64,000 nucleotides of DNA from Streptomyces decoyicus (GCF_019880305.1 NZ_CP082301.1:7564001-7628000), one strand, 5' to 3'. Positions 34,904 to 44,069 are shown, counted from the stretch's first letter. Translations and numbers: made by a program. The notes: generated from the sequence alone by a model not told the origin.

Positions 34904-35332
34904 TCAGTCCGCCGTGTCCGCGAGCCTGCGCAGCAGGGGTTCCACCTCGGCGAGTTGGCGGATCTCGGCGGGCCGCAGCGAAGCGAGGCGGGTGGCCAGG
35001 ACCTCGGCTTCGCCGCGTGCGATGTCGGCCAGCGCGGCGGTGCCGCGTTCGGTGAGCAGGACCCGGCTGGCCCGCTTGTCGGCCGGGTCGGACTCGCGGC
35101 GGACCAGGCCCGCCTCCTCCAGCCCGATGACGGCGGCGGTGGCGGTCGGCTGGGAGCAGGGCACCCACTGCGCGATCTCGCCGACCCGGGCCGGGCCCTG
35201 CCGTGTCAGCAGTGCCAGGACGGCGATATGTGTCAGATGGATGCTGCCCGCCGTGGAGGCCCTGCGCAGGCTCCGGGTGAGCCGGTGCAGGGAGACCACC
35301 AGCTGTAGCGCCTCGTCGTCACCGATTGTCAT
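34904..35332 (-). CDS. MarR-family transcriptional regulator
   Basis: A 142-residue winged-helix regulator. The recognition region is HIAVLALLTRQGPARVGEIA followed by SQPTATAAVIGLEEAGLVRR. The wing is RESDPADKRASRVLLTERGT, with the conserved DPADKRA block. A C-terminal helix serves dimerisation. It lies upstream of the cyclase-family hydrolase gene on the same strand (186 bp apart) and downstream of asnB; either could be its target. Confidence 0.93.
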   Translation of the reverse strand: MTIGDDEALQLVVSLHRLTRSLRRASTAGSIHLTHIAVLALLTRQGPARVGEIAQWVPCSQPTATAAVIGLEEAGLVRRESDPADKRASRVLLTERGTAALADIARGEAEVLATRLASLRPAEIRQLAEVEPLLRRLADTAD

Positions 35333-35360
35333 CGCTCAGCCCATCGCGCGCCCGTTCAGG

Positions 35361-37205
35361 TCAGGAGAGCGTAACCGTGGGGGAGTACATGTCCCACCAC
35401 AGGGCCAGATCCAGCGTCTTCTCCAGCCCGCGCCGGGACGCCTGGGTGATCTGCGGAGCATCGTGGTGCGCGGCGCGCTTCAGCCAGTTGCGGTCGACCA
35501 GGTCGAACACGGGGTGCGAGGAACGCGACAGCAGGTCCTTGGCGTGGTGCTGCAGCGCGACCGCGTACTGCGGGTCCTGTGTGGAGGGGTAGGGGCTCTT
35601 CGCGCGGTCGTACACCGACTTCGGCAGCAGATCCGCCGTGGCCTCGCGCAACAGGCTCTTCTCCCGTCCGTCGAAGGACTTCAGCGCCCACGGCGTGTTG
35701 TAGACGTACTCGACCAGCCGGTGGTCGCAGAACGGCACCCGTACCTCCAGTCCGACCGCCATGCTGGCGCGGTCCTTGCGGTCGAGAAGAATCCGGACGA
35801 AGCGCGTCAGATGCAGATAGCAGATCTTGCGCATGCGGAACTCGAAGTCGCTCTCCCCGTCGAGACGCTCGACGTCCTTGACGGCGGAGCGGTAGCCGTC
35901 CTGGATGTAGGAGCCCAGGTCGAGGGCGGTCGTGACAGCGGGGTTCAGGATGTTGCCGTCGTCGCCGAAGCGCTCCGCGAAGCGGACGAGCCAGGGGAAG
36001 GTGTCGGCCCGGCGGGCCTCCTCGTCGAAGAACTGCTTGTACCCGCCGAAGACCTCGTCCGCCGACTCGCCGGACAGAGCGACCGTCGAGTGCCGGCGGA
36101 TCGCCTTGAACAGCAGGTAGAGCGAGGCGTCCATGTCGCCGAAGCCCATCGGGATGTCCCGTGCGCGGATGACCTTCGCGCGGACATCGAGGTCGGCCAG
36201 GTCGGCAGAGTCCAGCACGATGTCCTGGTGGTCGGTGCCGGCGAGGCGGGCCACGTCGTGCACGTAGGGGGTGTCGGGGGTGGCGCGCAGCTCGTCGGCC
36301 ACGAAGTGCTCGGTCTGCCCGACGAAGTCGACCGCGAAGCTGCGTACCGTCTCGTCCGTCTCGCCCAGCTGACGGGCCGCCAGCGCGGTCATGGCGGAGG
36401 AGTCCAGGCCGCCCGACAGCAGGGTGCAGCGCGGCACATCGGCGACGAGCTGACGGCGGACGATGTCGTCGAGCAGGGCACGGACCCGGGCGATCGAGGT
36501 GTCCCGGTCGTCGAGGTGCGCACGGGTCCGCAGCGACCAGTAGACGTGCCGGCGCAGCCCGTTGCGGTCCACGGTGACCACGGTGCCGGGCTCCACCTCG
36601 TGCATGCCCTCCCAGATGGCGTGGCCGGGTGTCTTGACGAAGGCGAAGAGCTCGCGGAGGCCGTCGAGGCCGATGTTCCGACGGGCGAGCGGGTGGGCGA
36701 GGATCGCCTTCGGCTCGGAGCCGAACAGCACGCCGTCAGGGGTGGGGTAGTAGTAGAGCGGCTTGATCCCCATCCGGTCGCGGATCATGACGAGCCGTCG
36801 GCGCTGCTCGTCCCAGACCGCGAACGCGAACATCCCGTTGAGCCGTCCGGCGACCTCCTCGCCCCACTCGAGGTATCCGCGCAGGACGACCTCGGTGTCG
36901 GAGCCGGTCGTGAAACGGTGGCCCCTGGAGACGAGTTCCTTCCTGAGTTCGCCGAAGTTGTAGGCCTCGCCGGAGTACACGAGGGTGACCGGGCTGCCGT
37001 CCGTCCGCTCGGCGGTCATCGGCTGACGTCCGCCGGGCAGGTCGATGATCGCGAGGCGGCAGTGGCCGAGAGCGGCCGGTCCCTGCACCCAGGTGCCACG
37101 GTCGTCGGGACCGCGGCAGGCCATCGTCCCGGTCATCGCGTCCACGGTCTCCTGCTCGGAGCGCAGCTCACGGTCGAAGGAAATCCAGCCGGTGATGCCA
37201 CACAT
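35361..37205 (-). CDS. asnB: Asparagine synthase (glutamine-hydrolysing)
   Basis: A 614-residue class B asparagine synthetase. The start MCGITGW places the catalytic Cys2 of the N-terminal glutaminase domain; RGPDDRGTW, AYNFGELRKEL and GSDTEVVLRGYLEWG follow. The synthetase domain carries the PPi loop SGGLDSS and FRVRMPF-type GLEVRVPFCDHRLVEY. ATP-dependent amidation of aspartate (or a peptide carboxylate in some homologues) is expected. ATG 37205 follows GGAGG. I see no RiPP-type partner next to it, so a primary metabolic role is most likely. Confidence 0.93.
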   Translation of the reverse strand: MCGITGWISFDRELRSEQETVDAMTGTMACRGPDDRGTWVQGPAALGHCRLAIIDLPGGRQPMTAERTDGSPVTLVYSGEAYNFGELRKELVSRGHRFTTGSDTEVVLRGYLEWGEEVAGRLNGMFAFAVWDEQRRRLVMIRDRMGIKPLYYYPTPDGVLFGSEPKAILAHPLARRNIGLDGLRELFAFVKTPGHAIWEGMHEVEPGTVVTVDRNGLRRHVYWSLRTRAHLDDRDTSIARVRALLDDIVRRQLVADVPRCTLLSGGLDSSAMTALAARQLGETDETVRSFAVDFVGQTEHFVADELRATPDTPYVHDVARLAGTDHQDIVLDSADLADLDVRAKVIRARDIPMGFGDMDASLYLLFKAIRRHSTVALSGESADEVFGGYKQFFDEEARRADTFPWLVRFAERFGDDGNILNPAVTTALDLGSYIQDGYRSAVKDVERLDGESDFEFRMRKICYLHLTRFVRILLDRKDRASMAVGLEVRVPFCDHRLVEYVYNTPWALKSFDGREKSLLREATADLLPKSVYDRAKSPYPSTQDPQYAVALQHHAKDLLSRSSHPVFDLVDRNWLKRAAHHDAPQITQASRRGLEKTLDLALWWDMYSPTVTLS

Positions 37206-37621
37206 GCCATGTCCTCCTGATCCGGCCCAGGAGCCGCCGGACACCGCGAGCGGACACACCGATGCCCGGTTGCCCGACAGTCTCGCTGAGCCAGTTGTAT
37301 CGGGCACCTATGTAACGAGCGTGTTCCTCGGGCGCCGCTCCGTCAACCTGGCCGTCACTGCCCGGGACCGCGCCGAAACTCGTCTTCCCTCTCACCGAAC
37401 CACCCTTCAAAAGGTGCTTGAGATGCGGTTTTGCGGTGCTCCTCGGGCCGGAGCAGCCGGCCGGTGTATGGCTGCGCCATGCGGGAGCGAGGGAAAGGCT
37501 TTACCTGGCTGCCGGGGGAGACGAGCGGGGCGCGCACGCGCAAGGGGGCCGCACGGTGTCGCGCGAGGGGGCGTTTGGAAAGGGGCGGGGAAAGACCGCC
37601 GACGCCGCTACGAGGCGGAGG
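37206..37621. other. Intergenic region without a gene
   Basis: About 416 bp between the asnB start and the end of the PAS-SpoIIE gene, both on the minus strand. No frame has coding character with a credible start, and no strong hairpin or clear -35/-10 pair was found. It should hold the asnB promoter. Confidence 0.5.
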
Positions 37622-39739
37622 CTACGAGGCGGAGGTGAAGGGCCGGGTGCGGGCGATGAGCAGGGCGACGTCATCCGGGTCGTCGGGGCGCCGGAGTTCG
37701 CGAAGGAGCCGGTCGCAGGTCTCCTCCAGGGAACGGTCGGGGGCGTCGAGCAGGCGCCGCAGGGTTTCGAGGCGTACGTCGATGGGGTGGTGGCGGGTCT
37801 CGACCAGCCCGTCGGTGTACAGGACCAGTTGGTCGCCCGGGTCGAGGCAGAAGGTGGTGGTCTCGAAGGGGACGCCGCCGACCCCGAGCGGGGTGCCGGT
37901 GGGCAGGTCGAGGAGTTCGGGGCGGCGGCCCCTGCGGACCAGGACCGGCGGCAGGTGACCGGCGGTGGCGATGTGGCATTCGGCGCGGTGCGGATCGTAG
38001 GTGGCGTAGACGCAGGTGGCGATGTAGTGCTCCAGCCCTGCGGTGATCTTGTCGAGGTGCTGGAGGACCTGGGCGGGGTCGAGATCGAGGTCGGCGAAGG
38101 CGCCGGTGGCGGTGCGCAGGCGGCCCATGGTGGCGGCGGCGTCGATACCGCTGCCCATGACGTCGCCCACGACGAGTGCGGTCTTGTCCTCTTCGAGCGG
38201 GAGGACGTCGTACCAGTCGCCGCCGATCTCGTACGTGGCCTGCGCGGGCCGGTACCGGGAGGCGATCTGGAGACCGGGGAGGTGGGGCGGGTGGTCGGGG
38301 AGCAGGCTGCGCTGGAGGGTCTCGGCGGCGTTGCGCACGCTCTGGTGGGAGCGGGCGTTGTCGATGCACACGGCGGCGCGGGAGGCCAGCTCGGCGGCGA
38401 GGGCGAGGTCGTCCTCGTCGAAGGGCAGCGGGTTGCGGGCGCGGGTGAGACCCAGACAGCCGAGGATCTGGCCGCGGGCGGTGAGCGGGGCGAGCAGGTA
38501 GGAGTGCACCCCGGCGCGGGCCAGCAATGCGGCGGCGTGGTCGTCGCGGGCGATGCGCGCCAGGTCGTGGTCGTCCGCTCGGGAGACCAGGATCGGGCGG
38601 CCGGTGCGCACGCATTGGGTGGCCAGGCGGTCGGCGTCGTAGGCGGCGGTCTGGCCCGGAGGGTCGGCGGCCTGGAGGGCTTCGGTGGGGTAGGCGCCTT
38701 TCACGGCGAGGGCGCGAAAGAGCGCGGGGCCTTCGTCGCGCGCGGGACGGTGCTCACCGAGGACGGAATCGAGCACATCGACCGTGACCATGTCGGCGAG
38801 TTCGGGAACGGTGACCTCGGCCAGCTCCCGGGCGGTCTGCTCCACCTCCAAGGTGGTGCCGATACGGGCGGACCCGTCCGCGATCAGGGCCAGCCGCCGC
38901 CGGGCCTCGGTGGCCTCCATGGCTGCCTGGTACCGGTCGGTGACGTCCACCACCAGGTCGGCCACCCCGAGCACCCGCCCCTGGGGGTCCTCCAGCCGGT
39001 ACAACGAGATCGACCAGGCGTGCTGGTGCTCAGGATCGGCGGGGCTGCGGCCGACGACAGTGGCCTGGTCGACCATGGGGACGCCCGTCTCCAGGACCTG
39101 CCGCATGGCGGCCTCGGGCACCTCGAACTTCGCGGCGGTCATGATCTCGCGGTAGTGCCGGCCGAGATGATCTTCCGCGGGAATGCCGTGCATCCGCTCC
39201 AGGGCGGGGTTGACGGCCACATAGCGCAGTTCGGTGTCGAGTATCGCCAGCCCGATGGGGGACTGGGAGATCAGCCGGGTGGACAGGGCGACGTCCCGCT
39301 CCACCTCGCGCAGCGTCGGTGAGTCGGTGGCGAGCCCCAGGGCGTAGAAATCACCGCGGTCGTCCAGCAGCCGCATATTGCGCAGTTCCACCAGCCGTTC
39401 GGCGCCGTCCTTGTGCCGGACCGGGAACGTGCCGCCCCAGCTCTTGCCGGTCTCCATGACCTCGGCGAACTTCTTGATCACCAGGTCCCAGTGCTCTTCG
39501 TGGATGAGCAGCGGCGCCGCGTACTGCCCGAGCGCTTCCTCGGCGGTGTAGCCGTACAGATCCTCGGCCTGCGGGCTCCAGAGGACGATCCGCCCCTCCG
39601 CGTTCACCAGCACCGCGGCAACAGCGAGGAGGTCCATCAGCCCGCTCGGCTGCGACGACTTGCCCCCCGGTCCACCGGCGGGCGGCTTCCTGCCCTCCGG
39701 GTCGCCGGCGTCGGACGGACGCACATCGGCTGCGCACAC
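37622..39739 (-). CDS. PAS - PAS - GAF - SpoIIE phosphatase
   Basis: A 705-residue sensor phosphatase. Two PAS domains (about 35-150, beginning LAVAAVLVNAEGRIVLWSPQ, and about 156-280, SPIGLAILDTELRYVAVNPA), a GAF domain (about 290-463) and a C-terminal PP2C/SpoIIE domain (about 480-705) with GGDWYDVLPLEEDKTALVVG. Unlike the 30704 protein it lacks the HATPase module, so it is a pure phosphatase, probably of an anti-anti-sigma factor. GTG 39739 is chosen because AAGGAG lies seven bases upstream; a longer frame extends to 39949 without a ribosome site. The GAF-PP2C half closely resembles the 30704 protein. Confidence 0.9.
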   Translation of the reverse strand: MCAADVRPSDAGDPEGRKPPAGGPGGKSSQPSGLMDLLAVAAVLVNAEGRIVLWSPQAEDLYGYTAEEALGQYAAPLLIHEEHWDLVIKKFAEVMETGKSWGGTFPVRHKDGAERLVELRNMRLLDDRGDFYALGLATDSPTLREVERDVALSTRLISQSPIGLAILDTELRYVAVNPALERMHGIPAEDHLGRHYREIMTAAKFEVPEAAMRQVLETGVPMVDQATVVGRSPADPEHQHAWSISLYRLEDPQGRVLGVADLVVDVTDRYQAAMEATEARRRLALIADGSARIGTTLEVEQTARELAEVTVPELADMVTVDVLDSVLGEHRPARDEGPALFRALAVKGAYPTEALQAADPPGQTAAYDADRLATQCVRTGRPILVSRADDHDLARIARDDHAAALLARAGVHSYLLAPLTARGQILGCLGLTRARNPLPFDEDDLALAAELASRAAVCIDNARSHQSVRNAAETLQRSLLPDHPPHLPGLQIASRYRPAQATYEIGGDWYDVLPLEEDKTALVVGDVMGSGIDAAATMGRLRTATGAFADLDLDPAQVLQHLDKITAGLEHYIATCVYATYDPHRAECHIATAGHLPPVLVRRGRRPELLDLPTGTPLGVGGVPFETTTFCLDPGDQLVLYTDGLVETRHHPIDVRLETLRRLLDAPDRSLEETCDRLLRELRRPDDPDDVALLIARTRPFTSAS

Positions 39740-40040
39740 CCCGGCACTCCTTCCGTCTGCCGGACTGCCGGGGCTGCCCCTCGCCCCGTTCCGTGGCCTG
39801 CCCACGTATCTGTCCGTGGCCGGCCCGCGGTCCGGTGAGTGCTGTGGCTTCCATGGTCCCCCCGGATCGTCGGACCGCACACTCGTCCGGCGGGCGCCGA
39901 CCGCGGACGGGGAAATGAGCGGGTCATGCAGGCGGGTACCGAACCGCACCAGCGGCGATGTGCCGGGCCTCGCCAGAACTTGCCGAGCCGGAAACCGAGG
40001 CCCAAAGTTAAAGGAAACTCACACGGGATCGGAGCGCATC
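39740..40040. other. Intergenic region between divergent genes
   Basis: About 300 bp separating the PAS-SpoIIE gene (minus) from the small DUF6131 gene (plus). No coding frame is credible. The right end becomes AT-richer before the GTG at 40041, likely the promoter of that small gene. No clear repeat or hairpin was found. Confidence 0.4.
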
Positions 40041-40196
40041 GTGGTCGTTCTCGGAATTATTCTGCTCATCGTCGGATTCCTGACCGGAATTTCCATCCTC
40101 TGGACCATCGGAATCATTCTCGCCGTGATCGGCGCGATTCTGTGGATCCTCGGCTCGCTGGGGCACGCGGTCGGCGGGCGAAAGCATTACTGGTAG
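40041..40196 (+). CDS. DUF6131 family small membrane protein
   Basis: A 51-residue protein with two hydrophobic helices, VVVLGIILLIVGFLTGISI and WTIGIILAVIGAILWILGSL, and a basic end GGRKHYW. This fits the DUF6131 family common in Streptomyces, of unknown function. GTG 40041 has GGAG seven bases upstream. A hairpin follows the stop. Confidence 0.85.
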   Translation: MVVLGIILLIVGFLTGISILWTIGIILAVIGAILWILGSLGHAVGGRKHYW

Positions 40197-40225
40197 CGCC
40201 ACGGATCTGCCGCGTGGACAGGACC

Positions 40226-40262
40226 GACGGCTTCCCGGCGGCATCCGCCCGCCGAAGCCGTC
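40226..40262. terminator. Hairpin between convergent genes
   Basis: GACGGCTTC (40226-40234) pairs with GAAGCCGTC (40254-40262), with further CGG/CCG pairing inside. It lies between DUF6131 and the PepSY gene and overlaps the stop of the latter by two bases. Confidence 0.7.
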
Positions 40263-41760
40263 AGTCCACCGGGGCAGGGACGCGCCGGCGTCCGATCACA
40301 CCGAGCAGGATGTCCACGACCAGGAACGCGGCGAGCGAGATGCCGAGCAGAGGCACCGCCCAGCCCACCACCGCGACGACGAGCACGAGCGGGATCAGTA
40401 CGGGCAGCGGAGTCTGCCGCCACGCGCCACGCGGAATGGGCCGTCCGAAGGACAGGGCGTGGGCGCGGGTGGGGCGGCGCTGCCACCACATTCGGTACCC
40501 CAGGACGATCAGGAAGATCAGCGCGAGGGCGAGCGCGGCCAGGGCGATCTGGTTGACGATGCCGAACAGGGTGCCGGTGTGCAGGTCGATGCCGTAGCGG
40601 GTGAGCTTGGCGAGGACGGGGTGGTCCGCGAAGCGCGAGACGTCCGTGACCTTGCCCGTGCCCGGGTCCACGGCGACGGCGTCCTGCTTCTCCGGCCAGC
40701 TGCGCTGTACCTGCTTGACGACATAGGCGCTGCCGCTGTCCGTCGGCAGGCCGATCTCCACGGGGTTGGACAGTCCCTCGGCGCGGGCCGCCTCGAGCAC
40801 CTTGTCGATGCCCACGTCCGCGGACGCCGCCCCGCCCGACGCGCCGCCCTTTTTCCCGTCCATCCCCGGCATGTCGGGCATCCCCGCCATCCCGCCGGAG
40901 CCGCCGTGGTGGGCATGGTCCTCGGCCACGGCCGTCGAGACGGTCGGCGTCGCCTGCCCGAGTGACCGGCGGATTTCGTCGATGTTCGCCCCGGCGTACG
41001 TGGACCAGGTCAGCCCCGTGGCGGAGAGGAAGAACAGGCCGACCGCCGCCCACACCCCCACCGCGCCGTGCCATGACAGCGTCCTGCGCCGTCCGGTGGC
41101 GGCGCGATCCGGCAGTGCGAGGGCCCGCAGTTTGCGGTGGGTGCGCTTACGCCCGATCCACAGCGCGAGTCCGCCGCCGGCGACCACCCACAGCCAGCTG
41201 GCGGCCAGTTCGCTGTAGAGGCGGCCGCCCTCGCCCAGGTGGAGATTGCGATGGAGGTCGTCGAGCCAGGTGCGCATCGGCAGCGCACCCGTGGCGCCGT
41301 ACGTCTCCAGCGCTCCCCGGACGCTGCCGGTGTGCGGGTCGACGAAGACGGCGAGCTGGTGCTCGGCGGTCACTCCCGGCACGTCGGAGAGCAGGACGCG
41401 CGTGGTGTCCCCCGGCTGCGGTGCCGGGCGTACGGCGGCGACCTTGCCCTCCGGGTGCGCCTTGCGGGCGGCGGCGACCTGCCGGGACACCGGCAGCGTG
41501 TGCTCACCGGCCGGGACGCTCAACTCGTGCGCATAGATCACCTTCTCCGCCTGGAACGAGCCGGCGTAGAGCAGTCCGGTGACCGCGGTGACGAGGAGGA
41601 AAGGCGCGACGAGCACACCGGCATAGAAGTGCAGGCGCAACACCAGCGGGCGAAGGACGGACCATCCGGTCCGCTGTACGGCCGCCCGTTGCGTGTCGGA
41701 GCCGACGGCGTCCGGGGCATCGCCGGCCTTGCTCGACGCGAGACGTTGTTCAGTGGGCAC
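40261..41760 (-). CDS. PepSY-associated TM domain protein with Met/His-rich loop
   Basis: A 499-residue membrane protein of the PepSY_TM (PF03929-type) family, four to five helices with two periplasmic PepSY-like parts. RLHFYAGVLVAPFLLVTAVT opens it, and LDDLHRNLHLGEGGRLYSEL and YGIDLHTGTLFGIVNQIALA are family marks; paired His residues may bind heme or metal. A loop HAHHGGSGGMAGMPDMPGMD looks like a copper-binding stretch. Such proteins are linked to iron-siderophore reduction or copper handling. GTG 41760 follows GGGAG. Confidence 0.88.
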   Translation of the reverse strand: MPTEQRLASSKAGDAPDAVGSDTQRAAVQRTGWSVLRPLVLRLHFYAGVLVAPFLLVTAVTGLLYAGSFQAEKVIYAHELSVPAGEHTLPVSRQVAAARKAHPEGKVAAVRPAPQPGDTTRVLLSDVPGVTAEHQLAVFVDPHTGSVRGALETYGATGALPMRTWLDDLHRNLHLGEGGRLYSELAASWLWVVAGGGLALWIGRKRTHRKLRALALPDRAATGRRRTLSWHGAVGVWAAVGLFFLSATGLTWSTYAGANIDEIRRSLGQATPTVSTAVAEDHAHHGGSGGMAGMPDMPGMDGKKGGASGGAASADVGIDKVLEAARAEGLSNPVEIGLPTDSGSAYVVKQVQRSWPEKQDAVAVDPGTGKVTDVSRFADHPVLAKLTRYGIDLHTGTLFGIVNQIALAALALALIFLIVLGYRMWWQRRPTRAHALSFGRPIPRGAWRQTPLPVLIPLVLVVAVVGWAVPLLGISLAAFLVVDILLGVIGRRRVPAPVD

Positions 41761-42100
41761 GCGGATGCTCCCAGCTCGAAGGTGATGTGGCCCGGTCCTC
41801 TGCCGTATGCATCAGGGAGTCGGGCAACTGGAAGTGTGAGTTCCGGCCAGTCGGTGTGACGTGGCTCACGCGCCGGGCGGCCGGGGGCCGACCGCACCCG
41901 GGCGCACCGCGCCACTCGCTGTTCGGTCTGACAGAGGTGTCCACGGCACCAGTGCAGCGACGGCTCGCCCGAAAGGCAATGGGCGACACGGCGCGGGACA
42001 TACGAAACCGGCCCCGCGTCCGGGTGGGGGCGTCAGCGGTCCGGGCGCTGCGTCAGGCCCGCCCCGGCCGGGAGGTCGCGCGTGCGCCGCCGGCGACGCG
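41761..42100. other. Intergenic region without a gene
   Basis: About 340 bp upstream of the PepSY gene and downstream of the small gene at 42101, both on the minus strand. I see no credible coding frame, no strong hairpin and no recognisable metal-regulator box; the PepSY promoter should be at the left side. Confidence 0.4.
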
Positions 42101-42331
42101 TCAGGAAGTGCCCGCCCGGCCGCTCTCGTCGGCGTGCCGGATGCGTGCGTGCTGCAGGGCGACGTCGAAGTCGCGCTGGGTGTCGTCACACCAGTGCAGC
42201 AGGTCGGTGAGGACCTGCCGCAAGGTCTCGCCGGGGCTGTGGCGCCAGCCCTCGCCCGAGAGCGTGTACGTCTGAAGGGCGCTCCGGGCTCTCCGTGACG
42301 GGACAGGGGCGGGAGCGTATGGCGGCAGCAT
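42101..42331 (-). CDS. Small conserved protein, 76 residues
   Basis: A 76-residue protein with TYTLSGEGWRHSPGETLRQV followed by LTDLLHWCDDTQRDFDVALQ and a charged end. The second part looks like one amphipathic helix pair. I recall similar small Streptomyces proteins with a LHWCDxxxxDFDxAL pattern but no function. The only in-frame start is ATG 42331 (GGAG nine bases upstream), which makes its 5' end overlap the divergent HipA-like gene by 13 bp. Confidence 0.6.
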   Translation of the reverse strand: MLPPYAPAPVPSRRARSALQTYTLSGEGWRHSPGETLRQVLTDLLHWCDDTQRDFDVALQHARIRHADESGRAGTS

Positions 42332-43133
42332 CGGCGGTGCTCCGGAAGGTGACAGCCGTCCGGTACCTGACCCCGCTGAGGAACGGCGGCTCCGTCCCCG
42401 GTGTCGTCGAGGCCGACGATCTGGGGACGTACGTCGTCAAGTTCACCGGCTCGGCGCAGGGGCGCAAGGCGCTCGTCGCCGAGGTCGTCGTGGGCGAGCT
42501 GGCCCGGCGACTCGGGCTGCGGGTACCGGAGTTGGTCCTGGTGGACTTCGATCCGTCGGTCGCCGAGGAGGAGCCGCACCAAGAGGTGCAGGATCTGCTG
42601 CGCTCCAGCGCGGGGCTCAATCTCGGCATGGACTACCTGCCGGGAGCCGCCGACTTCACGCCGGACGGCCTGGCGGTCGCTCCGGCGGAGTCCGCCCGGA
42701 TCATCTGGCTGGACGCGTTCACCGCCAATGTGGACCGCACGGTGCACAGCGCGAATCTCATGACCTGGCCGGCCTCCGGCCACCAGGAGCCCGCCTGTGG
42801 CTCATCGACCACGGTGCCTCGCTCGTCTTCCATCACCGGTGGGACACCGCGGCGGACGCCGTCGAAAAGGCCTATGACTTCCGGTACCACGCGCTCGGTT
42901 CCCGTCGCCCCGACATGGCGGCGGCGGATGCCGAACTCGCGCACCGCGTGACGCCCGAATTGCTGCGCGCGGTCGTCGCCGCCGTCCCGGACGAATGGCT
43001 CGCCGATGAGCCGGGGTTCGCGACGCCGGACGAGCTCCGCGAGGCCTACGTCGCCCACCTCGCCTCCCGCGCGAGAGCCTCCGCCCAGTGGCTCCCCACG
43101 GGTTTTCCCGCCAGTGAGCGGCTCGTCGACTGA
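42319..43133 (+). pseudogene. HipA-like kinase gene, split by one-base deletion
   Basis: The first part (42319 to about 42790) reads VLRKVTAVRYLTPLRNGGSV, YVVKFTGSAQGRKALVAEVV and IWLDAFTANVDRTVHSANLM, a HipA-family kinase fold. After NLMTWPASGHQEP the frame is lost; one frame over, RLWLIDHGASLVFHHRW continues the conserved catalytic region and runs to the stop at 43133. The span is 815 bases; one added C in the run at 42790-42792 gives 816 and a full 271-residue protein. HipA-like kinases phosphorylate protein or small-molecule targets. Either this copy is newly inactivated or the base is a sequencing error. Confidence 0.85.
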
Positions 43134-43263
43134 CATACCCGTACGCGGGCCGCCGGGTGGGAGCGTGCCGCAGGGGAGCCAGGTCTGTGCGCGGTCAGGT
43201 CCGCCCGCGCCGTTGACGTGAATAACCGGGCGGGAGAAAGGCGCCCTGGAAGCGCGTAGAAGC

Positions 43264-43335
43264 GCAACGCAAGAGTAATGCAAGTGCAATGCAAGCGCCC
43301 TGCATGACAAAGGTGCAATGCAGGGTAAATGTGCA
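43264..43335. repeat. Array of GCAA motifs upstream of TetR gene
   Basis: Repeated GCAA/TGCA motifs precede the TetR gene. TGCAATGCA occurs at 43285-43293 and 43314-43322. CCCTGCAT (43298-43305) and ATGCAGGG (43318-43325) form an inverted repeat with a 12-base spacer. The array ends about 20 bp before ATG 43355, so it is a likely multi-site operator for autoregulation. Confidence 0.65.
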
Positions 43336-43354
43336 AGGCGATCAGACTTGCGCC

Positions 43355-43993
43355 ATGACGGAAGGGCTGCGGGAACGCAAAAAGCGGCAGACACGGCAAC
43401 GCATCTCCGAGGCGGCCCTCGGCCTGTTCGTGGAGCGGGGTTTTGACCACGTCACCATTGCCGAGGTCGCCGCGGCGGCGGAAGTCTCGGTCAACACCCT
43501 CTACAACTATTACGAGGCCAAGGAAGACCTCGTACTGCCGCCGGACCAGGCCTCCCCGCAGCGGCTCGCCGACATCGTCCGCGCCCGTCAGCCCGGGGAG
43601 TCCGCCGCGCGGGCCGTACTCGACCGTCTACGGGACGAACTGCGGCGCCGCGACCGCAGCGTGGGCCTGACCGCCGGCTTCGGCCGTGCCTTCGACATGA
43701 TGCGAGCCGCCCCCGCTCTCACCGCCCGCCTGGAGGACCTCGGCCGGCAGATGACCGACGCGCTCGCCACCGTCCTGGCGGAGGAGACCGGGGCAGCGCC
43801 GGACGACCAGATGCCGCGCCTGGTGGCCAGCCAGATCGGCTGGTTCCACTCGCTGGTCTACGCCGAGATCGGCCGGCGCATCGTCGCGGGCGGGAAGCCG
43901 GACGCGATCGCCGAAGCGGTGCTGCAACTCCTCGGTGTCGTCGAGGAGTTGCTGAGCGAACAGGCGCTCACCTACGCCGTGCGCGAGGGCTGA
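43355..43993 (+). CDS. TetR-family transcriptional regulator
   Basis: A 212-residue regulator. The N-terminal DNA-binding domain reads RQRISEAALGLFVERGFDHV and TIAEVAAAAEVSVNTLYNYY, followed by EAKEDL. The ligand domain has no recognisable signature. An unusual array of GCAA repeats lies directly upstream. No obvious target gene adjoins; the HipA-like pseudogene is upstream on the same strand and cyclophilin is convergent. Confidence 0.92.
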   Translation: MTEGLRERKKRQTRQRISEAALGLFVERGFDHVTIAEVAAAAEVSVNTLYNYYEAKEDLVLPPDQASPQRLADIVRARQPGESAARAVLDRLRDELRRRDRSVGLTAGFGRAFDMMRAAPALTARLEDLGRQMTDALATVLAEETGAAPDDQMPRLVASQIGWFHSLVYAEIGRRIVAGGKPDAIAEAVLQLLGVVEELLSEQALTYAVREG

Positions 43994-44031
43994 CGCCCGT
44001 GGTGCGCTGACGGCGGCAGTGGTCCACGAGC

Positions 44032-44069
44032 GCGTCGGACGAGGCCGGAACCGGCACCTCGTCCGACGC
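44032..44069. terminator. Bidirectional terminator hairpin
   Basis: A perfect 13-bp stem GCGTCGGACGAGG (44032-44044) with its complement (44057-44069), 12-base loop, between the convergent TetR and cyclophilin genes. Confidence 0.85.

Noticed and set aside
35361..37205. asnB as part of a RiPP or lasso peptide cluster
   Set aside because: Lasso clusters use AsnB-like cyclases, but this protein keeps the full glutaminase domain with Cys2 and no precursor, PqqD-like or transglutaminase-like gene lies beside it.
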